Shown: positions 36,845 to 46,078, counted from the first letter of the stretch. The stretch is 64,000 nucleotides of DNA from Candidatus Jettenia sp. (GCA_021650895.1 CP091278.1:2137659-2201658); one strand, 5' to 3'. The notes: generated from the sequence alone by a model not told the origin. Made by a program: numbers and translations.

Positions 36845-37696
36845 TTAAAATACATTTCCTTCCGGCCACACTTTCATTTCGATTCCGGATGGGAGTTTCT
36901 CATTATCGACAGTAATCGTATAATCTTCTTTCTTCCGCTGTGGTTCTGCGTTTTTTGTCACTTTCACACGATCAAATAACCTGCCTGATAGTTCATTCCC
37001 CAAGTGACTCGCATGTTTGAATATAACCAACTTTCTTGAATTCATCTCCCCACGAGCTGCTGCCCGGTCATGCTCGAAGGCATTGATTAATGCTTTCCAT
37101 AATAATTTCAGATCGTCATCAGAGAACTTTGTTTTTCTGGCATCAATAGCTGATATAAAACCATGCATCCTATAAAGTGCATAGGGCACTGTAGATTTCC
37201 GTCCAAACGTTGAAGCATACTCCCTGCTTTCCTGTTTTTTAGCATCCTCTTCTGTAGTTACAGCACAGCGTGTTATAGAGTGTTCCGCTTGATATATGCG
37301 GTCTTCTGAACGGGCAAAGGTAAATTGCACCGGTCCCCGAACTGTTCCAGCACCTTTATTCCCTGTCGATAACACTGCGCCGAATGTCCTTATATCGAAA
37401 TACTGTGCACATAATCCATCCTGACGCTGCTGTATATTCGCACCAGAAGCAGCATCGATAATCTTATTCAAAATCTGCTCTTGCCTGATAAATATATCGA
37501 AAGGAGGTCTAAGCTCTTTTTCTAACATGACATAATTCCTGACTTTCCTTTTAATGCACACATCGGTAACCAAACCGTGCTGATCTTCAGCATCAGCCCT
37601 AGGCAAGTTTACCTGATCAGGATCGCCGTTAGGATTGCCGTCTTTCACATCAAACAGAAACACAAAATCATACCGATTCTTTATTGCTTCAATCAT
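36845..37696 (-). CDS. cas7: Type I-C Cascade backbone protein Cas7 (Csd2)
   Basis: RAMP protein that polymerises along the crRNA spacer to form the Cascade backbone. The 283-residue sequence starts with the diagnostic FVFLFDVKDGNPNGDPDQVN and contains FGAVLSTGNKGAGTVRGPVQ, both hallmarks of Csd2. It begins three bases after the cas8c stop. No anomalies. Confidence 0.97.
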   Translation of the reverse strand: MIEAIKNRYDFVFLFDVKDGNPNGDPDQVNLPRADAEDQHGLVTDVCIKRKVRNYVMLEKELRPPFDIFIRQEQILNKIIDAASGANIQQRQDGLCAQYFDIRTFGAVLSTGNKGAGTVRGPVQFTFARSEDRIYQAEHSITRCAVTTEEDAKKQESREYASTFGRKSTVPYALYRMHGFISAIDARKTKFSDDDLKLLWKALINAFEHDRAAARGEMNSRKLVIFKHASHLGNELSGRLFDRVKVTKNAEPQRKKEDYTITVDNEKLPSGIEMKVWPEGNVF

Positions 37697-37699
37697 GTC

Positions 37700-39478
37700 T
37701 TATTCCTCCCCTGTTTTATCTTGAGTTTTTGAGATAAATTGTTTTTGCCTCTGATGATAATAACCAATAGCGAACTGACCTTGCTGCTCCAATGAAAAAG
37801 TGGCCGGAAAGCTGCGAATATCTATATCCCTACACAATTCCTGAAGTTTTTTATCAAGCATAATCGCAAGGCCGGGTTTTTCACTTTTCAGTTTTGTGAA
37901 ATGCTTTGAATTCAGGTTAAACAACCGTCCAAATGCGGATGCAGGAGAGGTCATGGCATAGGTAAAATATCTCTCCCGTATTCCGGCGTTTACATTCCCT
38001 AATGCGGCATACTGAATGCCCTCTAGTTTTGCAAAAATCTGCCCGCAAATATAGGCTACCGGTTTATTGTCTTGCGCAATATTTTCTGTGATCATAAAAC
38101 TGCCTCCTTTCCTATGACGATTTAATATCAGTTTTATCAAAGCAGCCTTGTCAGCAGTAACCCCATCCAAACGTGACCGATGAAGCACTTTTGTTAACAT
38201 CCATAAGGGTGGCGGAGTGTTTTTCAGTGCTGCGTTCCATAAATATGTGGCAACTCTCGCCAGTGATGTATCGTCTTTGTCATAACTACCGTCGCTGTTT
38301 TTTCTCTGACAGCATTTTGCCAGATCATACAGCCTGGCATAATGTGTTTGGGTCTTTTTTAAGTCCGCATTATATTCATCAATTGCAATATCCTGAAACC
38401 ACTGAGCTATTGATTTTCGAAAATCAAACAAACTGGTCTCAATCCAGTCCCGTACCGCAATCCTCGCCGCAGAGCCGGAAAGCGTACATGAATAAAACTG
38501 GTCAGATTCAAGATAACGACTGTCTCTTTCGGTGCCTGATGCCACAGATTCAATAAGCCTTGCAACATCAGACGGACTAGGCGCTTCGAGATAATCTATC
38601 TCATCCAATTTTTCATTTTTGCGAGTCCAGAACACCATAGCAGTATCTGAGCCAAAATTTTTACGATTAGTATATTTGAAAATCTTTTTTTCTTTCCCAT
38701 TTTTACTTCTTTCAACAATTTCATTTCCGGATGATAAAAGCCAATTTAGCCCCTCAACATACGTTTTAGCACAATTAGTACATATCGATGAGTTGTTGTT
38801 TCCTTTTAAATCATACGACTCAAAGGCGTTTTCATTATACGAAACCAATGCACAACCACTTGATTGCCCGTCAGGAACTTTTTTGATCATGCCGTGCGGT
38901 ATGTCTTCAACCGGATAATCTGTTTTGCCACAAACAGAACAGTTCTTCTGTAATTTAGCTAAGCTTTCTTTTTGTACAGTCTCATACTTTTCTATAATCT
39001 TTCGTAAAACAGCCGGTTTTTCATGAATACGATGACCTTCGGACTGAATTCGAAAACCAATATTGCCTTTTCTGTTTTTCTCATCAGGGATGGCAATTTC
39101 AAATGCTTTTAATGCTTTATCTACTCCATTAACTTTATTCTGCTTATAAAATGATATAATTGGCTTCAATTCACTCAATTCTTGGTATTCAGTTAATTTC
39201 TCTAGAAATAATTCATGTTTCTTTTTTGATACTTCTCCACCATAGCAAAGCACTTCCTCAGCTTTATCGAGTAGTAATCGGGCTTTCCCCTTCTTTGCGG
39301 TTATAGCCTCGGATTTAGTTGTTTTTTTCTCAAACAACTCAAACTTCTGAAAACAACCATCTTGAGTTATAACTATCTCCATAGAGATAGGCTCGTCTCT
39401 AATCGCATCATGGATCCATTCATTATCAACTCTTTCTGCTCGAAGCGTTTTTCCTAAATAGCTTAGCTCCTTGATCAT
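37700..39478 (-). CDS. cas8c: Type I-C Cascade large subunit Cas8c (Csd1)
   Basis: Large subunit that recognises the PAM and recruits Cas3; in I-C an internal start usually also yields Cas11. The 592-residue length is normal. The zinc-binding cysteines are visible as CSVCGKTDYP and, about 50 residues on, CTNCAKTYVEGLNW. Central VFWTRKNEK and C-terminal FGRLFNLNSKHFTKL segments also fit Csd1. The start overlaps the cas5 stop by four bases (ATGA). I did not identify the internal Cas11 start with confidence. Confidence 0.96.
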   Translation of the reverse strand: MIKELSYLGKTLRAERVDNEWIHDAIRDEPISMEIVITQDGCFQKFELFEKKTTKSEAITAKKGKARLLLDKAEEVLCYGGEVSKKKHELFLEKLTEYQELSELKPIISFYKQNKVNGVDKALKAFEIAIPDEKNRKGNIGFRIQSEGHRIHEKPAVLRKIIEKYETVQKESLAKLQKNCSVCGKTDYPVEDIPHGMIKKVPDGQSSGCALVSYNENAFESYDLKGNNNSSICTNCAKTYVEGLNWLLSSGNEIVERSKNGKEKKIFKYTNRKNFGSDTAMVFWTRKNEKLDEIDYLEAPSPSDVARLIESVASGTERDSRYLESDQFYSCTLSGSAARIAVRDWIETSLFDFRKSIAQWFQDIAIDEYNADLKKTQTHYARLYDLAKCCQRKNSDGSYDKDDTSLARVATYLWNAALKNTPPPLWMLTKVLHRSRLDGVTADKAALIKLILNRHRKGGSFMITENIAQDNKPVAYICGQIFAKLEGIQYAALGNVNAGIRERYFTYAMTSPASAFGRLFNLNSKHFTKLKSEKPGLAIMLDKKLQELCRDIDIRSFPATFSLEQQGQFAIGYYHQRQKQFISKTQDKTGEE

Positions 39479-40209
39479 AGCGATGCCTCCTTTTCTTCTT
39501 GTTGATTGAACTCATAGATTGCAGAAGAAACCTCACTGTCAATTGCTGGCTGAAAATGGCTCGACCGCATCATTTTGTCGTTCTCAGGAACTTCACAGTT
39601 CAAAACACCGTTACGTATCGCAACATCATGGAAAAATAAAGGCTCCGGTTTTCCTTTTTCATCATAAAATATATCGAAAAGCATACTTCCAATAGGAATG
39701 GTTTCCCTGATCGGTTGTTCAGTTCCGTCCGGTTCCACAAACTCAGCCGAAAACTCACGGACACCAAGGTACGGCCGGTGCCAGCATTGTCCTTTTTTTA
39801 CGCGGCGAGGAAACATTCCTTCGTTTCCAGCACTCATTCCAACGTATTTTTCAAGTCTGGTTTTATCGGATATTTGCGTCATGTAAATTGAAGCTTCAAT
39901 GACATATGCTACATTCCTTAAGATCACACTATTTCTCTGAGCGCGCTTTTCTTCAATCATAATGGGACTGCGACCTTGCTTTGAATTAATCTCATTCCGC
40001 TTAATCGTACAAAAGCGTATCGGGTTCAAGATCAGTATTCGTCTGACATACCACTGAAATTCTGGCTTCCACAGAATCGAGTCAAGAATGCCCCGCGCCG
40101 CCGATGGCGTCATGCAGGGATACGTCATGCGTTCAACCTTCAAATCTGGCCTTGTAAAACACGCGAAATCGCCCTTTACCTTAACTCTTACTATTCGATC
40201 ATCGAGCAT
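39475..40209 (-). CDS. cas5: Type I-C crRNA endonuclease Cas5d
   Basis: In type I-C, which lacks Cas6, Cas5d cuts the pre-crRNA at the 3' base of the repeat hairpin and stays bound to the 5' handle. The 244-residue protein begins MLDDRIVRVKVKGDFACFTR and contains the typical MTYPCMTPSAARGILDSILW motif with a candidate catalytic Tyr. Strong ribosome site AGGAGG upstream of the ATG. The predicted cut would leave an 11-base handle AGGATTGAAAC, as in the characterised Bacillus halodurans system. Confidence 0.96.
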   Translation of the reverse strand: MLDDRIVRVKVKGDFACFTRPDLKVERMTYPCMTPSAARGILDSILWKPEFQWYVRRILILNPIRFCTIKRNEINSKQGRSPIMIEEKRAQRNSVILRNVAYVIEASIYMTQISDKTRLEKYVGMSAGNEGMFPRRVKKGQCWHRPYLGVREFSAEFVEPDGTEQPIRETIPIGSMLFDIFYDEKGKPEPLFFHDVAIRNGVLNCEVPENDKMMRSSHFQPAIDSEVSSAIYEFNQQEEKEASL

Positions 40210-40224
40210 GCATATACCTCCTGA

Positions 40225-42402
40225 TTATACGACCAATTTATCCGCCTCTATTGGCATGACTGAAATACCTGTCTGAGAGTCATAGTTCCCGTACCACACC
40301 ATGAACCCCTGATCCATTGTTTTGCACATCTGTCTATTCTGGAAAATGAAATGTTCATAGACTTGAACCGTATACGCTTGCATTCTCCTATAATCATCCC
40401 TTGATAAAAATTCCTTATATTCAAGCGAATGTAGCAACTGCCTGCTCTCATTGCTGTAGTTGTAGATATACAGTCCTTTGGTAATATTCTGTATTATGCG
40501 ATAGCCGTCGTTTACCGTTTCAAAATCAAACCTCTCGCGTCCTTCATTGATATTATATTTATCGGGATCAACGTAGAGCTGTATTACCTGGGCATAGTAT
40601 TCATTGAATATCGTATGCCCATGTAATTGATCGATGTTTCGCTTAATTAGATCTTCCGCATGTCCTGCACAAGCAGCATAAGTCTTGTCCGGCATACCAC
40701 CGTCCTGCAATTTAAATAAAAATACTTTTCCGCCTAACTCGCCTAATTTACCCTCACGATTACAACGACCTGCAGACTGAATGACTGCCTCAAGCGGCGC
40801 TATAGCGCGAAACATAACAGGGAAGTCGAAATCAACACCCGCTTCAATAAGCTGCGTAGAGACTACCAATATTTTCTTTTCTGCTTCCAGATCATCCCTG
40901 ATATTCTTAATCACCGCTTTTCGATGAGAAGGACACATTGCCGTTGATAAATGATATTTCTTTTCCCAATCCCCAAGATTCTTGGTGCAATTATAGAACT
41001 CCAATGCTGCTTTTTTTGTATTGAATATGACCAGTGCGGCATCGCCTGCTCGTATTACAACTTCAAGAAGGCCGTTGTAATCAATCGGCTTTAAATCATT
41101 CAATAAGCGATACTCAACACGCTTTGTTTTTTCGTAAAGTACCGTGGGGTCATCTATGAGGGGAGAAATCGTATTTATGCCGTCAAACCCTTGTCTTTTT
41201 TCAAAGGCAGGTTGTGTTGCCGTGCAGAATAGAAACGATGTGTTCATAACGGCTTGAACATCTTTAAGTATCTGTACTGTCGGCAATATGACTTCTTTTG
41301 GAATTGCCTGAACCTCATCAAATATCACCACAGCCTCAGCTATGTTATGAATCTTGCGACACTGGGACGGTCTGTTGCTGAATAGTGATTCAAAGAACTG
41401 AACAGTTGTTGTGACAATGATAGGGTAATCCCAATTTTCACACGCCAGTCTTTTACGCTTTTCAATAGCAGAACAGCTTTCTGCCACATCCCGACTGTTA
41501 CGATCGACTTCATTGTAGCCAGAATGATGCTCAAGCACCCATTCTTCACCAAAAATGGTTTTTAAAGTCTGGGCAGTCTGGTCTATGATGTTTATGTATG
41601 GAAGGACTATTATTATTCGTTTTAAATCGTTCTTTTTCGCATGGCGTAATGCCCATGCCATAGATGTAAGTGTCTTACCCATTCCAGTCGGTAGGGTTAA
41701 CGAATAAAATCCGCAGGGCATATCCGTTTTCTGAAGTGCTTGATTGCGGGTGTTGTTGCGCAATTGATTGATTTCACCCTCTTTGGGTTTTTTGGAAAAT
41801 TCCTTTTCTAATTTGTCTATCATATCATCTACTGGCAAGGGAACTCCGATGCGCATCTTAAATGTATCTTGCTCAAAGTGCTCTTCCGTAGAAAGCCAAT
41901 CGCCATCCGTTAAAGCGCTAAAAAGGCATCTTGTAAAAACTTCGCGCCGAAATGGTTCAGTAATAGACAACAAATCGGGTGGTTTGATTTCCGCCTTATT
42001 GACCCCTGTGTCATTGAGAAAGGTTCTTGTTATATCTTCAAATTCAGAAACTTCACCCCGAAGGTAAGGCTCCGTATCGCTCTTCCAGGCTGATTTATCT
42101 GGTAATCCCTTATGATGTCCGTCAATCGCAATGGATGCCTCAAGAACTTTAAGAATTCTCGCATACCCGGCACCCCATGAGGCATGAGGAACACTACCTC
42201 GTTTTCCACCATTTTCTAGATACCTTTGAAATGCAAGCTGATACTTGCCAAGGTCATGTAATAAACCTGCCATCTTGAAAATCGGTTTATAGGTTTCGTG
42301 ACACGCAAAGGATTCTGCAAATTTTGCGGTTTGATGCAGGTGTTTTGACAAACCATGTTTCTCGTTACGATTATTTTCTGAATGCGCATAATACCCAGGC
42401 AT
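40225..42402 (-). CDS. cas3: CRISPR nuclease-helicase Cas3
   Basis: Degrades target DNA after Cascade binding. 725 residues. The N-terminal HD nuclease domain has YYAHSENNRNEKHG and MAGLLHDLGKYQLAFQ; the helicase has Walker A TLPTGMGKTLTSM, motif II FDEVQAIPKE (DEVQ rather than the commoner DEVH), motif III TATQP and motif VI QSAGRCNREGK. The start at 42402 is the second of two adjacent ATGs and has GGAGG six bases upstream; a GTG six codons earlier lacks one. First gene of the operon. Its start abuts a relic of another cas3 reading frame. Confidence 0.95.
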   Translation of the reverse strand: MPGYYAHSENNRNEKHGLSKHLHQTAKFAESFACHETYKPIFKMAGLLHDLGKYQLAFQRYLENGGKRGSVPHASWGAGYARILKVLEASIAIDGHHKGLPDKSAWKSDTEPYLRGEVSEFEDITRTFLNDTGVNKAEIKPPDLLSITEPFRREVFTRCLFSALTDGDWLSTEEHFEQDTFKMRIGVPLPVDDMIDKLEKEFSKKPKEGEINQLRNNTRNQALQKTDMPCGFYSLTLPTGMGKTLTSMAWALRHAKKNDLKRIIIVLPYINIIDQTAQTLKTIFGEEWVLEHHSGYNEVDRNSRDVAESCSAIEKRKRLACENWDYPIIVTTTVQFFESLFSNRPSQCRKIHNIAEAVVIFDEVQAIPKEVILPTVQILKDVQAVMNTSFLFCTATQPAFEKRQGFDGINTISPLIDDPTVLYEKTKRVEYRLLNDLKPIDYNGLLEVVIRAGDAALVIFNTKKAALEFYNCTKNLGDWEKKYHLSTAMCPSHRKAVIKNIRDDLEAEKKILVVSTQLIEAGVDFDFPVMFRAIAPLEAVIQSAGRCNREGKLGELGGKVFLFKLQDGGMPDKTYAACAGHAEDLIKRNIDQLHGHTIFNEYYAQVIQLYVDPDKYNINEGRERFDFETVNDGYRIIQNITKGLYIYNYSNESRQLLHSLEYKEFLSRDDYRRMQAYTVQVYEHFIFQNRQMCKTMDQGFMVWYGNYDSQTGISVMPIEADKLVV

Positions 42403-42561
42403 CATATTCCTCCATGCCACAGCCCTGCCAAAAAAGCCAAGTCTCCAGCACTAAATTTATTAGCAAATTTTTTCGATAGTCTGACAACCATCTTTCGGAT
42501 GGTCACTGAGTATATACCATTGGCCTTCTGAATTAGCGGAGTGGGTATAGAATTCTTCCAT
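42402..42561 (-). pseudogene. Relic of the 5' end of a second cas3 gene (HD domain start)
   Basis: From an ATG at 42561 the frame reads MEEFYTHSANSEGQWYILSD, closely resembling the start of type I Cas3 HD domains, and ends at a TAA near 42460. Shifted by one base after an A6 run it continues FANKFSAGDLAFLAGLWH, which aligns with the segment of the intact cas3 ending at its HD motif (MAGLLHD), then closes at a TGA at 42402. So the fragment covers about 50 residues up to the HD histidine and breaks off where the present operon begins. It is too divergent to be a recent copy of the adjacent cas3. Confidence 0.75.
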
Positions 42562-42685
42562 GATAAATAATTTCTTAATTATTTAATCAATATAGAAAGA
42601 AATGCTTATTCTGCGGTAACTTGTGCGGGTCATAATAGCACATTGTGTATTTGCGTCAACAGAAATTTCTCGTTTTGAAAAACAC

Positions 42686-43495
42686 TTAAAACTGTTCGCT
42701 CTGTCGTGCCGCAATCATAATCTTTGCACAGGCTTCTGCATCGGATGCGGCATCGTGGTGTTTCAAGGGGATTCCAAGGAATGTACATACGGTGGGCAGA
42801 TTTGCCCGACGAAGTTTCCATATCTTGCGGGCAAGCTTCACTGTACACTGAAAGGGAAGTGCCGGTGGTAATACATTAGCATTCCGACAGCATGCCATCA
42901 GGACAGACCGGTCAAAACTCGCATTATGCGCAGCTATAAATTCAGCACCTTCAAGCTTTTTATTTATCTGCGGCCACAGTTCATGAAACTGCGGTTCGTT
43001 GGCAACGTGTTTCCATGATATGCCATGAAGATAGGTAAATTCAAAAGTACGCCGTGGTGGACGAATGAGGAATTGCGCCCGATCAATAATCTGATCGCCA
43101 AGGACTTTGACAAGTGCGATAGAACAGGCGCTGTCACGCCCGTAGTCTGCGGTCTCAAAATCAATCGCAACAAAACAACCATGCAGATTCAGATTTTCTA
43201 CATTCTTAAATTGTACTGGCAACACTGATCTCTGTAAACTCGGATACGAATTTTGCTGTGATAAAATGGTTCTCGTTGGAAATACATTATCTGAAAGAAT
43301 ACGGTTAATATTCTGAGTCTCTTCTCGTAATAATAACTCAATGATATCCGTACAGTTTCCTTTATCTGCTATACCATAATATTCACACATTGCTTTAGCT
43401 TCCAACTCGCTTACGTATCGAAGGAACGTTTTTGGTGGTATATCAGGTAAACTCTGTATAAGCTGCACACATCTTCTGCTTGCTACGGAGGTCAA
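42686..43495 (-). CDS. DEDDh 3'-5' exonuclease (DnaQ-like) next to the cas operon
   Basis: A 269-residue protein with an exonuclease domain from about residue 105: Exo I FVAIDFETADYG, Exo II HNASFDRSVLMACC and Exo III HDAASDAEACAKI give the Asp-Glu-Asp-Asp plus His set. The N-terminal 100 residues (KTFLRYVSELEAKAM, NCTDIIELLLREE) are not recognised. The start is uncertain: the frame opens with TTG at 43495 and has no ribosome site. In another frame an ATG at 43531 reads MVLDFKLKNIDLRSKQKM, so a frameshift near 43475 may have separated the true start. Same strand as cas3 and upstream of the relic. DnaQ-type exonucleases can trim prespacers, so a CRISPR role is possible. Confidence 0.78.
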   Translation of the reverse strand: MTSVASRRCVQLIQSLPDIPPKTFLRYVSELEAKAMCEYYGIADKGNCTDIIELLLREETQNINRILSDNVFPTRTILSQQNSYPSLQRSVLPVQFKNVENLNLHGCFVAIDFETADYGRDSACSIALVKVLGDQIIDRAQFLIRPPRRTFEFTYLHGISWKHVANEPQFHELWPQINKKLEGAEFIAAHNASFDRSVLMACCRNANVLPPALPFQCTVKLARKIWKLRRANLPTVCTFLGIPLKHHDAASDAEACAKIMIAARQSEQF

Positions 43496-43605
43496 TGTTT
43501 TTCAGTTTAAAATCGAGGACCATACGCTTTAGCGTATCTCTTCCCAGGAACGACAATATGGCTATGTTAAGATTCATAGATATTTTTTAATCTTGTTAAT
43601 ATTCA

Positions 43606-43679
43606 GTAGAGCAAGGCTTTAGCCTTGCTTCCCCGCATGAACGTGCACGGGAGAGAGCAACCCTAAAGGGTTGCCCTAC
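43606..43679. repeat. REP-like element with two hairpins
   Basis: A 74-base element bounded by GTAG and CTAC. Left hairpin GCAAGGCT/AGCCTTGC (611-628 of 43 kb) and right hairpin GCAACCCT/AGGGTTGC (657-674) each have 8-bp perfect stems with two-base loops. Related termini recur at 58147 and 60014. It lies in the 562-base gap 43496-44057, which otherwise shows only the gltX promoter. Confidence 0.7.
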
Positions 43680-43921
43680 ATAACTGAAATTCCTATACAT
43701 AAATAGGCATTCGGCTACTTTTATAACAGTAGTTTATTTGAATTTCCTAAACATAAAATTAGGTTAATATTACCATGAAGGTATATAAAATCATAGCCCA
43801 AAGATAATTCCATTCTCTTTCACTTTAGCTACATTATATACCTTGCTCTGGTAACAAAATAAGGAATTATTTTGAAAATAATATTCGAGACTTACTCCCC
43901 TTCGGGAGGCTAATAAAACGC

Positions 43922-43951
43922 TTGACACTTTTATTCTGAATTCGTTATTAT
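43922..43951 (+). promoter_or_regulatory. Sigma-70-type promoter upstream of gltX
   Basis: TTGACA at 43922-43927 and TATTAT at 43946-43951, 18 bases apart, about 105 bases before the gltX start. A small hairpin (CTCCC/GGGAG) lies just upstream. Confidence 0.55.
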
Positions 43952-44057
43952 ATAGTCTTATTCATTATTATATTACTCACATTTGTAACTGCCTCATTAT
44001 TCCATAAACAACCTGGATAGATATAAATACATGAGCTTTTAGAGAAAGGAATACGAT

Positions 44058-45416
44058 CTGAATTCCAACGTCAAAGTCCGTTTTGCACCGAGTCCCACAG
44101 GTTACCTCCATATCGGCGGAGCAAGAACAGCGCTCTTTAACTGGCTTTTTGCAAGGCATAATAAAGGTACTTTTCTTTTACGTATAGAGGATACCGATCA
44201 ACAACGCTCTACCGAAGAAGCTACACAAGCCATCCTCGATAGCATGAAGTGGCTGGGGTTAGACTGGGATGAAGGTCCGTATTTCCAAAGTCAACGATTG
44301 TCTGTCTATAAGGAATACGCAGAGAAATTAGTTGCACAAGGAAGTGCATTTTATGATACCGATGCTGAAGGCCGTAAGGCTATTCGCTTTAAAATGCAGG
44401 AGGGAGTAACCCGATTCGACGATCTTATCCATGGTCCTATTACGTTTGACACGGCCCTTATCGAAGATTTCGTAATTCTTAAAGCAGATGGTTTTCCAAC
44501 CTATAATTTTGCCTGCGTAGTAGACGATGCGGATATGGGGATTACCCATATTATTCGGGGGGACGATCATATATCGAATACGCCCAAGCAGATTGCCCTT
44601 TATAAGGCCTTTGGGTTTAAGATTCCGGAATTTGCTCATATCCCGATGATCCTTGGAGAAGACGGGTCAAGGTTAAGCAAGCGTCACGGAGCAACCTCTG
44701 TTACTGAATATCGGGACAAAGGTTATCTTCCTCATGCCCTCGTAAATTTTCTTGCCCTTTTGGGATGGTCACCCGGTAACGATCTGGAAATTTTATCGAT
44801 TCAGGAAATGATCGATAAATTTACCTTAAAACGTGTGAATAAAACCAGCGCTCAGTTTAACAATACCAAATTGGACTGGATGACTGGCCAATACATCAAG
44901 AATACTCCTGTCGGACAACTCGCAACTGAGGTTAAAAGGTTTTTTGAAAAATCAGATATTACTATGGGAGAAATCTCTTCGGAATGGTTAACAAATTTAG
45001 TAGAATTGTACCATGAACGGTTTAAGACGTTTCAGGATTTACTGAATCAAACAAGGTTTTTCTTTACGGATACTATTGAATACGATCAGGTTGCCGTAGA
45101 TAAATTTCTCAACAAGGAAGGAATTGCCGGATTGTTAAAAGAGGTATACTCAGCCCTTTCTCTCCTTAAAGATTTTGATAAAAAAAACTTAGAGGAATCT
45201 TTGCGTGCATTGACCGTAAAGATTGGCATTGGATTTTCTAAGCTTGCCCAACCTTTACGGGTAGCTATTACCGGAAAGAGCGTAAGTGCTGGCATCTTCG
45301 AAACTATGGAGCTTTTGGGAAAAGAGAAGACACTGAAAAGACTCAACTACACCGTAAAAAACCTCAGTGAAAAATCAGATGCAGTTAAAATAAACGCATC
45401 GGGAAGGACTTGCTAG
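44058..45416 (+). CDS. gltX: Glutamyl-tRNA synthetase, apparent CTG start
   Basis: Class I aminoacyl-tRNA synthetase charging tRNA-Glu. The conserved N-terminus NVKVRFAPSPTGYLHIGGAR, with the HIGH motif as HIGG, is encoded from 44067; the KMSKS-type motif is GSRLSKRHGATS. In frame upstream there is a TAG at 44038-44040, and the only start-like codon between is CTG at 44058, preceded by AAGGA with seven bases spacing. This gives 452 residues, slightly short for the family. An ATG at 44244 would delete the HIGH motif and is rejected. A CTG start is rare; a base error for ATG or GTG is possible. Confidence 0.92.
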   Translation: MNSNVKVRFAPSPTGYLHIGGARTALFNWLFARHNKGTFLLRIEDTDQQRSTEEATQAILDSMKWLGLDWDEGPYFQSQRLSVYKEYAEKLVAQGSAFYDTDAEGRKAIRFKMQEGVTRFDDLIHGPITFDTALIEDFVILKADGFPTYNFACVVDDADMGITHIIRGDDHISNTPKQIALYKAFGFKIPEFAHIPMILGEDGSRLSKRHGATSVTEYRDKGYLPHALVNFLALLGWSPGNDLEILSIQEMIDKFTLKRVNKTSAQFNNTKLDWMTGQYIKNTPVGQLATEVKRFFEKSDITMGEISSEWLTNLVELYHERFKTFQDLLNQTRFFFTDTIEYDQVAVDKFLNKEGIAGLLKEVYSALSLLKDFDKKNLEESLRALTVKIGIGFSKLAQPLRVAITGKSVSAGIFETMELLGKEKTLKRLNYTVKNLSEKSDAVKINASGRTC

Positions 45417-45469
45417 ATAGGATCGTTAAGATTTATACATTATTTTATCTTTTTTATGTATCCCTTTTC

Positions 45470-45486
45470 ATCCTGTAAATCCTGTC
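45470..45486. repeat. Short dispersed-type direct repeat
   Basis: ATCCTGTAAATCCTGTC contains two copies of ATCCTGT separated by two bases, a motif often scattered in intergenic regions of bacterial genomes. It lies in the gltX-thpR gap; no function is evident. Confidence 0.4.
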
Positions 45487-45514
45487 AATAATAAAACTCT
45501 TAAGATATTCAGGT

Positions 45515-46078
45515 ATGAAGGTAAGGCTTTTTGTCGCCGTTGAAATTCCAGAGGAAATCCGAAAAAAATTAGGAGAGTTCCAGGATAAACTGAAAAAGGC
45601 AAATGCGGACGTGGGCTGGGTAGCTCCTGAAAATCTTCATATTACCCTCAAATTTATTGGGTCTCTTGATGAAGAAAAAATTGATGAAGTTATCCGCATA
45701 ATAAAAGATTCAGCAGCCGGCACAAAACTATTCGATCTTAATTATATGGGTGTTGGTGCCTTTCCAACAGAAAAAAATCCACGGATTGTTTATGCTGATG
45801 TAATAGATTCAAACGGGATTTTAGCAAAAATCCATGAGAAACTGAATAATCAACTCATAGCATTAGGTGTAAAGCATGAGGATCGTAAATTTGAAGCACA
45901 CCTTACCGTAGGCCGTATAAAGACACGCAAGAATGTAAAAAGGCTTATGGAAATTCTGAATTCGTACAATGGGTTTCATTTTGGTTTAGCACAGGTAACC
46001 CGGATAGTTTTGATGAAAAGTGATCTTTTGCAGAAAGGACCCATATATACGAAGTTACATATTATTAATTTAGTTTAA
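45515..46078 (+). CDS. thpR: RNA 2',3'-cyclic phosphodiesterase (LigT/ThpR family)
   Basis: A 187-residue 2H phosphoesterase acting on RNA with 2',3'-cyclic phosphate or 2'-5' linked ends. The two catalytic motifs are [11 protein letters not shown] near residue 44 and [10 protein letters not shown] near residue 128, each with a His and Thr. It starts [19 protein letters not shown], the usual family beginning. It lies between gltX and recA on the same strand. The biological substrate in bacteria remains unclear for the family. Confidence 0.92.
   Translation: MKVRLFVAVEIPEEIRKKLGEFQDKLKKANADVGWVAPENLHITLKFIGSLDEEKIDEVIRIIKDSAAGTKLFDLNYMGVGAFPTEKNPRIVYADVIDSNGILAKIHEKLNNQLIALGVKHEDRKFEAHLTVGRIKTRKNVKRLMEILNSYNGFHFGLAQVTRIVLMKSDLLQKGPIYTKLHIINLV

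Noticed and set aside
44244-45416. gltX starting at the ATG at 44244
   Set aside because: It would remove the HIGH motif and about 60 conserved residues.
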